A stretch of 64,000 bases of DNA, from assembly GCA_037783415.1 (NCBI GenBank), contig JAZGTN010000089.1:3720001-3784000 (forward strand), read 5' to 3'. This document shows positions 41,701 through 53,500 of the stretch, in pieces. Origin of the DNA: Leptasterias polaris (taxonomy: Eukaryota > Echinodermata > Asteroidea > Forcipulatida > Asteriidae). A program made the position numbers and the translations under genes. Under the pieces are notes generated by a model that saw only the letters and a program-made list of their open reading frames with translations, was not told where the DNA came from and did not search any database. Numbering within the stretch: position 1 is the first letter of the stretch; each line of letters begins with the position of its first letter.

Positions 41701-44700
41701 GACGATTGAGTAGGAGTAGACGTAGAGTGTGCATACGATGAACATGATCTCGTTCTGTTTCCGTCTCCCCATCGGGCATGTCCACAGGATTACCTAAGGA
41801 GTTACTAGGGTGACCCCCACTGCTCTCGGCACTGTCTGGACGTGTGGCTATCGGTTCATGAACACCATCACCATATGCACTGCTGCGTCCACTCGCTGTG
41901 TCAAGTAGTAAAACAAAACAAAATTCAAACAGTTGAAATTCAATGTGTCTACCTATCTTTGTAAGTAACTCTCTATGTGCGGTATGAGACTTGCTTGGTG
42001 GAGTTTTCTTTTTATGATAACAGCATGTGATAATATTTACTTTGCTGTGTGAAATTGTTCTGCTATTTATCTATTGATTCAGAATAGATTGTCTACCTAG
42101 TTCAGATAAAATATTTTCCTCTTTTTCTACGGCCTCGGGAGTAGATTGGGAATCGGGAGACTACCTAGTTCAGATAAAATCTTGTCTTATTTATCTACAG
42201 GAATAGATAAAAGATCGGCCTCGAAGTAGATTGGGAATCAGGAGACTACCTAGTTCAGATAAAATCTTGTCCTATTTATCTACAGGAATAAATAAAGGAT
42301 CGGAAGACTACCTAGTTCGGATAAAATCTTGTCCTATTTATCTGCAGGAAAAGATTAAAAATCAGGAGACTACCTAGTTCAAATAAAATCAGTATGAAAA
42401 ATGATCTTACTGTACCAAATTGCCTCTATATAGCAAGGGTGCATAGTACCCCACTGATTTTAAGTCTTACTACCTATTCTACAGTTACAAAAAAACTGTG
42501 ACAATAACATGGTCGTATCCAGTTGTAGTTCTTGTTGTTAGTGTTCTTACCACTGTGTTCTCCTGTGATTGAGTCGACTGCACTACCTCCACTCTCTGAC
42601 CCTCCACTACCCGCATGCTCAGCAGGGGATGTGCGTAAGGTTGAACCATCAGTGGCTGCTGTGCTACCTTCATCATCACTAGCAGCTGAGCAGTAAAACA
42701 AAAATAATAATAATAAAAAATGTTTGAAGTCTTACAAGTTTATCTGCATTTGTACTGATTTAATCGTACTGTATTCAAATTTAAAAAACACACTGGGTAA
42801 CCGATAAACACTTCACAAGAAATAACAAATCTGTTGCCTTTTTTTGGGGGGGGGGGGGGGGGGGGGTTGAGTTGAGTATCTTTGACTTGTGCCCTTTTCA
42901 CACTACTCTATTCCCTGTGGGCAACCCTGTGGAATAACGGTCGGCCTTTTCACACTATGGTCGCTTTACCCCCTGTCTGCCCCGGCAAGTGGGCATACCC
43001 CGGGGAATAGCCACCCCTGCTCCGGAGTAAGGGTAAGCGGTAAAACCCCAGGGTATTCTTGAAACATGCAACAGGAACCCTGTGGAATAGGGACCTAGGC
43101 GGGGATAGTGTGAAAGTGCGTTGGGGTAACCAGAGGGTAAAAAACAAAAATGGGGCCTCCCCGGGGCTGTATTCCACGGGGGTAAGAGCTGCAGTGTGAA
43201 AAGGGCTTTTAATTTTGAACATTGAATAATGGACAGACACAAATTCCTGTTAAAAGTAAAAACCATTACTTTGGTTAAGGTCTTTTGATTTCTGTTGAAA
43301 CTCTTACCAGATGCGGTGGTATCAGACAGCGTCCCAGCCTCCAAAGATGATGAACTTTGACCCTGGTGATGACCTGCGAGACCAAGCCCCTGCAGATTCA
43401 GACCGCCCCCATCTTGATTGGACTGTTCCTGTAGGCTCAGTGCAATGGCCAACTCCATCATGGCCTCATCATCGGCATCAGGGGGGATGTCAAGCATGGG
43501 AGCGAAGCCACTACGGCCACCTAGGAGGGCCTCAAGGGGAAGCTGATTGACTCCCGATGCTGCTACCCCTCCCTCTGCTGGCTCCAACACCATCGGCTCA
43601 GCTTGCTCCTGTTTTAAGATTTTAAAAATCAAACTTCTCAACCCAATGTCTGCTCAGCCAAACCAAATGATGGTATCCGAGACCAAACATAATTATGCTT
43701 ATTACTCTAACGGATAATTCAAATGCCTTCAATGCATAAAGCTTGGAGTGTTCACAGAATATTTGTTATCTCAGACTAATTTCTCAGAGCTATAAACAGG
43801 TTAGCAGCTACAACGCCATGTAAAGTGTTTGGTTTTTAACTGGTTCCCTGCTAATCTCTGCTTAGCAAATGAACTTTCCTGTGTAGCAGCTTTGTGAAAG
43901 TGGGCCCCAATCATTAAATATATGAACTTTCATAACAACTTGAGGATAAAAATACAATGACATCAGAACCAACTTTAAACATTACCCTGTCATTAAAGGT
44001 GCTGTATCGGTTTGGTAATTGGAGCCCACTGTTTGTTTAAAACATATATAATTGTAGGTATATACAATAAAACTAACCTGTGAAAATTTCACTTCAAAAG
44101 GTGGTCGCGTTTGTGAGATATCACTGAAAAACCGGAGCGAATTTTTCCACGCAGGAAGAGTATTCCCCATAGGAATACACAGTCTGAGAAGCGTTACGGC
44201 CGTAACGCTTCTCAGATTCAAATTTTGGGGGGATAAAAAGTGATATATTTTTCCATAACCGTAGTACTTCGAAGTGAAAAGTTTCTCAAAATGCATTATA
44301 CTTTCAAAAGCTGCTGGTACTTCTTACCAAGTAAGTTTTTATTGCCATTAATTTTCAGAGTCATTACCAAACGTATACAGACCCTTTAATAATGAAAATT
44401 GTTCCCCTTTTTCACCTTTCTCAAATCACTTCATATGTCATTGTGTTGGTGCAACAAGGGCGTTTTACGTGAAACACAAGTTTTAGAATGTGGAAAGGTT
44501 GTATCTCGCTTACAATAACCCGGACGTACACACAAAGTCAATGACGCCGAGATACAACGCTGTTGCACTGACCTTGTACAGGCATAATATTTGACACTGG
44601 GAAAAAGCAGGAACATTTTACGAGGCTGACATATGTAAACATATATGGTGTAAGCGTCAATAGACTTTCCAGGCTATTTAACGACAATTTTGCTGTTTTT

Positions 44701-47700
44701 TCTGAGGGCCACAAAAAATTAGAAATCAGACTTAAGTAGGAAGAATATCATACCTGCCTTGTAGCACTGACACAACAATGTGATACAATAGTATTGATAA
44801 AATAAGAGATCAAATAATAAACCACAAGGGAAACTGACTGGGTGAGTTTTAAATGATTTTGGGTTGAACAAAGACAAATTGACTAGAGCGGGATTTGAAC
44901 CAACTGACCTCCGGATTATTGTGCCGGCGCTCTACCAACTGAGCTATCTAGCCCTATGTTGGCGGTCTCCCTATTTTGTCAATATCTTTGTTCGGGGGGG
45001 GGGTGCCAGTCAGAAGCCATTCAACCGCAAACTGCCGTGTAGCCAGGGATCACACCCAAGTATACGTTACAACCTGGGAAGCGGCAGCCAGGGGATAAAT
45101 AAGAGAGCTATAGGAATACAGATGGAGAAAAACAAACTTACAACTACTTCATAGGATGGTTCATCTTGTGAGGCCTCAGAGACTTCTTGTACAAGTGGAA
45201 TGTCTCCAACGCCATGTGAGACATTCTCTTCTCCCTCTTCATCTTCTGGACCGCTTGGATCTACACGTGGAGAGCTGCAACGCTGAGGGGAAGGGATGAC
45301 CACTTTACGCCTTTTGTGTCTCGGACGCATCACCTTAATGAGAGCTTGCTTGGCAGCAAAGCTCACTGCCTGGTCCTAGAGAGGATTGAAAACAGTTTCA
45401 AATTACCCCTTTCCTTACCATGGGCGACTTTGGTCGACCAAGTTTACACACAAAAAAGCACTCAAGCCCGAGCACAAAGGCTATTTGTAATAAAGCTGCA
45501 GTTTTGTCCATGTTCACCCTCCATACCCAAGCCTACCATCATTGGAAAGGGAAAGATCGTATGTTTCCAATGATGGTAAAATAAAATAAGGTTGCTATTT
45601 TGCAATCTCTTCAAATTGGAGTTGAAAGATCCGAAATGCCAAACACCTACGGAGCGCCATATGGTTGTGTACAAATAAGTGTTTGAGATTACAGATCACA
45701 CCGAGGAAAGAAAGACAAAGGACTTTGACATTAAATGACCGATCTCAATGATTTTTTGATTATAAGAAAGGGAAGAACTTTTTGTATACACTTGTTTTTC
45801 TGTAAAACAATATCTTCAAGGAGATAATGGAGTTTGTAAAAATGGCCTTTGAACGAAAGCTTTCTGTTGTGTAAGAATGTGTGTGTCAAACAATGCGGTC
45901 ACCAGCAGTTGTTTATGTCCAAACAATTCGGTAACGAAAGGGTTAATAGATGTTAATTTTAGTTTCAAATTACAAAAGACATAACAGGGCTGTGATTTGA
46001 AAACAAAGTGTCAAATCCTAAAAATGGGCCTTTGAAGTTTGGTTTAAGAACATGAAGTCCTCGAACCTCCTAGCATTAGATTGAAACGGATCTTAGGAGG
46101 CCTCTTTACAACATTTGCTTTAACTTTCTTCATTTTGCGGTGACTTCATCTCTTTCTACAAAACCTTGGAGAAAATGTGAAGGAAAAAAAAAATCCTGAA
46201 ACCGGTTCATCAAAAAACGAAAGGTTGGTAGTAGCTTTGCTACTGTAGCTTTGTAGTAGCAATTCCAAAGGTCATCAACTTTGACCTCTCACTTCATCTT
46301 CATTTCCTGGTCTGAAACATGTTCTTACCTCACACATAAGAAGACGTACAAACAGCTTGGTTGCCAGGTTAACATTGTCAAAGTCACTGCTGGCAAAGGC
46401 ATGAATTACCTCCACTAGTGCTCCTACTGTTATCTCAATATGAGTCAGACCTTTAGAGATAGGGAGAGTAGCAAAGTCAGTTACCATGAAATATAGAAAC
46501 ATGAAACTTTAAAGGGACACGTTGCCTTGGATCGGGCGAGTTGGTCTAATAAAAAGTGTTTGTAACCGTTTGTTATAAAATGCATATGGTTAGAAAGATG
46601 TTTTAAAAGTAGAATACAATGATCCACACAAATATGCCTCGAAATTGCGTGGTTTTCCTTTTACTTTGCGAACTAACACGGTCGGCCATTTATGGGAGTC
46701 AAAAATTTGACTCCCATAAATGGCCGACCGTGTTAGTTGACGATGTAAAAGGAAAACCACGCAATTTCGAGGCATAGTTGTGTAGATCATTGTATTCTAT
46801 TTTTACATCTTTCTAACCATATGCATTTTATAACAAACGGTTAAAAAAGCTATTTATAGACCAACTCGTCCGATCCAAGGCAACGTGTCCCTTTAAGGGC
46901 TTGTGTTTTCTTATAGGGTTTGGAAGGAACCATATTTGGTTCATCTTGGGGAAAAATACAAAAACCTTGTAGTATGTTCTTGGATTGGTGCCCAATTTTA
47001 TCAAGCTATTAAAACAATGAATCTGCTTAGCACAGTAGTGTAGCAGAACATTTTACCAGATGAAAATAAGATGAATGTTGCTTGCTAGTAAATTATGCTT
47101 GGCAAAGAAAATTTATTTGCATTTAATATCGTTATTTAGGCTTACTGTAATTTCATTTTTTTGAACTTAATTATGAATTCCCCAACCCAACAGACTACTG
47201 AAGCACTTATGTCGATCAGCCCAAATGTGTGACTTTGTGGTTATGGTCTGACGTTGCAAACCCTAGCAGCGTCTTTTTCAGTGGCTCAATGCCAACACAA
47301 CAGGGTAAGGTAGGGGATGGCTAGTGTAGGGTGCGAGTTTACCAAGGTGTTTATGATTAACACAGCAAGCGCTACGTATATTCAATGTTATTTACGATCG
47401 TTTTCTCAATGACATAAATAAATGCATTGTTGCAACAACCCAGCTTTCTGAATATACAGTAAGCACAGTACTCCTGTTGATAACTAGAGAAAGTTAGTCG
47501 AAAAGTTGAGACCGATAAACCAACTTACTCCACGGCAGTGAAGTTAATGACGAGAAGTCCCCTGGATCCACTAAGCAAAAGTAGTAGTCCCGGCTGATTT
47601 CCTACCTTCCGCCCAGGTAGTAGTTAACAAGGAGAAGTTTCCCGAATTGCGATAAATCTATTCCGCGGCAATAGAATATATCGCAAGACAAGTTCTAAAC

Positions 47701-50482
47701 AGAACAAAATTTACCCAGCAAGTAGATATACACATGGTGTTACCGCAAACCAAATATACAAGCACAGTACTATTTGACTGAATAGTGAATGAATGTCAGT
47801 ACCTGGTAGACAGGCAGGTGCTAGCATGGTGTTTGCTGGTCTAGAAGCATGAAGTCTCCAAAATGCCTCCACCATCCGTGATAAGAAATGCCTTGATTCT
47901 TGGTCAGTCAGCTCTGTGAGTTTGCTACTAGCCGTCTCCATGGTGGACTCGTCTTCACTGGCTTCAAGGTCAGTCACCTCTAGGTCTGAAAATGAATCCA
48001 TGCAAATTGAAATAAAATGTAAGTCAATATCTACAAGCTGTATTGATACCAATGTATTAACATCATCTCAGTTGGAATTATGAAAAAATGTCTTGTTTGA
48101 GCAAACTATATCTTGTCTCTAGTAAGGTTTGCAGTATTAACATGTGCGTAGCAATCGCTCCTACGAGTTGAGGTGTTTCTGAAAAGAACCCATTGTTTTT
48201 TTCAGTTTTTTTTTATGAGAGATCGCCTAACATCAAAAGGCCACAGACGACCACTTCAAGGTGAGGGCTACACTTAACTGATTTGGGCTATCAACCCAAA
48301 TCAACTGCCACCAGGGGCACGATGCCACCTACTCCTGGGGCTGAAACAGGGTTACCCCCTTCACAGTCCTCAAGGATGTAGGCATGGGTATCATCCACTA
48401 GGACCCTGGCTGGTAGAGCAGAATGCACTACCTTCCCAACTTTTTACGAAGCAATTATGGTTAAGTGCCTCGCTCAAGGGCACAAGTGTCATGACCGGGA
48501 TTGGAACCCACACTCTGCTGCTGAAAACACCAGAGCTTGGGTCCGGTGAACTAGACAGCTCGCCACGACACTCCAACCCATTTTGTAAGAAATCAACATT
48601 TTGATCAGTATGCTCTGATCATCTTCAGAAAAAAATTCCATCTTGCCTTTGATGAAACAATCACTTCAGAATGACAAAATGAACAGACTCTGATTTTGAT
48701 CTTGAAATATTTTCTTGTGCACCTACCAGATAGAGCGGCTGTGAAGGATTCACAGGTGTCTGCAAAGCGAACTAGATTGATTGGTCGTACCACTGCCACT
48801 GAGCGAGCTGTCACCACAAGACGTTGATAAGCTTCTGGATCCAGCTGATGTAGGCTTTCCTGTGATTGCTCACAAGAGGGCGCACTCTGGGCTCGTAGCT
48901 GGGGAGCGCTGGTTACACTGCCCAAACACTGAACCACACGCAACATCTGAGCTTGATCCTGTATTCCATTTGAGTTTAATATTTTGATGATAAACCAGTT
49001 CAATCATTTATTAAAAGACTTTATCAAAAGCTGGTTTACAATGATTAACCATTGTTAACAATTCTAACGATGCATCAGAAAATTAAAATTATAAAAAAGC
49101 TAAATAAAAAATTTCTGGAACAAAAAAATATTCTGTCACATTTTCTAACTAAATAATAAACCACAAGGGAAACTGACTGGGTAAATTTTAAATGATTTTG
49201 GGTTGAACAAGGAATATTGACTAGAGCGGGATTTGAACCAACGACCTCCGGATTGACGTGCCGGCGCTCTACCAACTGAGCTATCTAGCCCTATGATGGC
49301 GGTCTCCCTATTTTGTCAATATCCTTGTTCGGTGGGTGCCAGTCAGAAGCCATTCAACCGTAAACTGCCGTGTAGCCAAGGATCACACCCAAGTATACAA
49401 TACAACATTTTCTAACTATCAACTAAGCCTGTAACTTTGGTTTGGGTCGTTGGAAAGTTCTGTCTTTGATGACATTTCACGCCAAAACCAACCCACATAT
49501 CAGTCTTAATTACCCAGTGTATTATAACTTTTTTGAATTGAGCAGCGAAATATTAGGTTCGGCTATGAGCAATGCTCAACTTTCTGCCAAACAATAAACC
49601 AAATCAGATGACAATGTTATCCATCACACGAGGGCGCACTTTGGCGAGCCCCTAAAGCGGTTACAATAACTTTTTCAATAACTCTTTCGATGTTTTGTTG
49701 CATGTCACTGAGAAAATGAACCACACATCGTGTTGTTTTGTTTTACAAAAAATCCTCACTAATCACTTGACCGTGGCCCGATTTCAAAAACTTGCTAAGC
49801 AAAGACAAATATTGCTTAACAGAAACTGGTAACCATCCAAAATTCCGTAAAGTTTACATTGTTGCAACTGGTGCCCCACTCATTTTTTGCTTAGCGAATA
49901 CATTTGCTAAGAAGTATTTTCTGCTAAACAGCTTTATGATATTGGGCCCAGTTGGATATGAGGAATCTCACCTTGTGATTATGATAAGCCAGACTAGTGG
50001 GCTGCATCGTTGAGAGAAGAGACCTGGCATGAGATTGGACACTAGAGGGCGTTGGCAAAGTCAGAAGCTCCGTAGCTAGGTCCTGTATAGTCTGCTTAGT
50101 TGGCTCCTATCAATCAGAACAAAATAGTGTTTTTTTTCACAGAACTCGGGAAAATACCGAGTAAACAGTGCTTAACACACATCGGTGTAGGGTAAAAAAC
50201 AAATTATATTCATTATCCCAGATGCAAAATTCAACATCTAATAAAACAAAATAGTAGTAAAAATGGAAAACACAACAACACAAGACAAATGCATGCCTTT
50301 GTTGCTGGTCGATGCCCTCCTCAATAGCATGGTACTAGGTTGTCAATGTTTGATGTGAATTTACCATGCAAGCATAAATTAAAATATGCAAGTAGTAAAC
50401 ATTAATACGTAAGAGTGTATGCAGAGTCCCAATGGAAACCAGGTTGGACTGATTTGGGCATACGACGAGTAAAGAAATATAA

Positions 50483-50525
<43 letters not shown>

Positions 50526-53500
50526 AATAAACAATTGATGTTATAGTGGGTATATGATGGCTAAAAACACAATACATATCGAGTGAATTACAAACATGCT
50601 ATAAAACTTCTGCTGATGCTCCATCACAGGCTTTGTTTAATGTTGAAGCACCGTGCAAAATGCACACTACTCCATGACAGATTGCAAGCCAGAGCCTGAA
50701 CCTAATCCTAGGTTTGGAAAAGACCTCTAGATAAGAAATTGAAGTAAGCCAGTGAGTGAATGTTACCTTGTCTTCCATGCTGATCAAACACACAAAGCCG
50801 TCTAAGACTTCCAATGATGAGGCGACCAGTCTATCCAGCGAAGATAATGATACCGGTGTGGGAATGACGATGGCTTCAGTCTCACTAGCAGGGACTACAC
50901 TATTAGACGTTGCTGGCAGATTAGATGCCCCAGTGGTTGACGGGAATTCGTCTGGAGGGTCATCTGGCCATCCAAAGTTCTCTTTAGTCTTACCGTAGAC
51001 TTTGATGGAGTCTACCATGGTGACGCCAGCTGGGTCAACGGATGGGCCGACTGGGAAAGCAAATTACAATGAAGATTACGCAATTGGTTTTGGCTTTTTA
51101 AAATGGTTCTGTTCATTTTACCAACCCAATCCTTTCTCCAAACCGACACACATTAACTATTACTTCCCTAATAAGAAGTAACTGTAAATAGTAAACTTGT
51201 GGGTACAACCATGTGTAAATTCTATTTTGTAGGGGTATTGGCTCTGAATAAGAGCCAGTGTGGTCTCGACGTTGCGAACAGTATACTCAGCTCGCCTTCA
51301 GGAGAAACAAACACCACTTACTACCTCCCTCTCAGTAAATGTGTCAAAAGATAACGTAAATTTCTCCAACCACTCTTTCCTTGATGAACAGCTCAAAAGT
51401 ATAAGTTTTAGTTTTGCAGATTGCATACCACCAGTGTAGGGGCAAGGGGGGGGGAGGGGTTGTGAACTGGGCATCGACTTGGGGTGGGGCCTAAGATTTT
51501 GTTAAAATATCAATTTTTTTAACAAGGATGATATCCACCATGAGATGCAAGTGCCCCTTGGGATTGTATGGTTCTTACTAATATCGCAAAAAAATAACGC
51601 CAAGATTTTCAAAGACAAAGTGAGTATTAAAAGGGGCATCAGTCTCTAACCTTTCCCCAAGGCACCTCAAACCCTAGCGACACTGATCGACAACCCAATA
51701 ATCACAATATGCTAATGTTCCCCCCACCCCCAATCAGTATCTTTATTTGGAACTAACACAAGTTTCAACCACTACTTTTTCGACACCTTTGGACACAACT
51801 TACCGAACAGAGTTAGTTTCTTATCGGCTGTCAGGGATTCCTCTCTTGTGAAGGGAATATCAAACCAACGATTGCGAGACGATGTCAGCTAAAAACAACA
51901 AATTTCTCAAGATTAGTTTCAAACAAATCATCAATATGCTCTTTTTGATACGGCCAACAACAGAGAGTCCAATTCATATGTCACGCAATTTGTAAAAAGG
52001 GAAGCAAATTTTATGTCCTCATCCCTTCATAGATGCCTTGCTGGGAATTGAGCAGCGAAGTATTACCCCAGGCGTGAAAAAGCCGAGTTGATAACAATAA
52101 TAATAATAATAATAATAATAATATAGAACATTTATAATGCGCACAAATCCGCAAAAAACGCTCATGGCGCATACAGAATCATAAATACAAAAGCAACATA
52201 CACAAGTACATAATAGCAAACAAGATGCAATCATATGATTTACAAATGGAAAAACAGAATAAGCATATTACACATGATCCCGACCACAAGTGCTTTGCAT
52301 GAGATGTGTTTGTAACCTGTTTTTGAATGTCTCAAGTGATTGAGAAGTGCGAATACTATAGGGAAGTGCGCTCCATAACCGGGGAGCTGCGACAGAGAAA
52401 GCTCTGTCGCCCCTGGACCTAGATGATTTAGGCACAACCAAGAGTAATTTAGCAGCTGATCGCAAACCAGACCGGGGTGGATTATATAATTCAAGTAGAG
52501 ATCAGAGATGTATGGTGGTGCTTGATCGTTGACGGCACGGTAAGTGAGAAGCAACAGCTTAAACTGGATCAATGTTCAACTTTCAGCTAACCTATAAACC
52601 AAATCAGATGTCAATATCATCTATCACACGAGGGCTCACTCTGGCGAGCTCCTAAAGCGGTCACAATTACTTTTTCAGACAGAAGCTGAATGTTTTTGCG
52701 GTCTCAGTCCTTTCTTACAGCGCTGAAGACAGGCAGTGATCAGTAAACTATTTTGATCAACCGCCATGATATATGTTGCCTGTTGTATGATAGTCAAAGT
52801 ATGAAGGTACTTTTTGTGACAAATAAAAAATTTCCATCACAATATACACGTGACTTGTTGATTCAAAAAACTTGGAAATTCACTTCGCATTCACTTTTGC
52901 CTGAAGTATGAACCAGGCTTTAGTGTGATCTTTTTTCCCTGTCCCCATATACAAGTCACATGTTAATTCCCAAAACTTTGAAAATTGCTTCGCATTCACT
53001 TATGTCTGAAGTATGAACCAGGCTTTAGTGTGATCGTTCCTCCCCCCCGACTTTGTTGCAATAATTATCTTAAAGAACAAAACTTACCACCCCTTCTTGA
53101 AAACATGAAAGAAACCCTAGCTGCCAATGGCAGTACTGTTTTCATGACCAGGGACACATAGACATGCAATATCGGATCGTTACTTAAATCACTTATTCAG
53201 TTCTTGTCACTATTCATGTGCATTTGTCTTTGTTTGATGAGAACAAACCTGTGTACTCCTTCCAAACACCTCTAGGTACGAAGGAACTCTCTCCACAGAC
53301 TGGGCCCCAACGTGGACACGTACACCCACCATCACCATCGAGGAATTATTATTATTGACTTCAATCATGAAGCCACCGGGCTGAAAAGAAAATGTACAAT
53401 GGCATTACGGTTATCTCACTATCGCTGATTGAGTTAGAATTGTTCCGACAAAATTACACAATAATTATAATAATAATATAATAACGGCTTCTTATATAGC

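Noticed and set aside
42955..43641. 228-codon open frame as a gene of its own
   Set aside because: It is UBR4 exon e20 read through into both introns and a MITE; splice sites and phases at 43308 and 43608 are clear.
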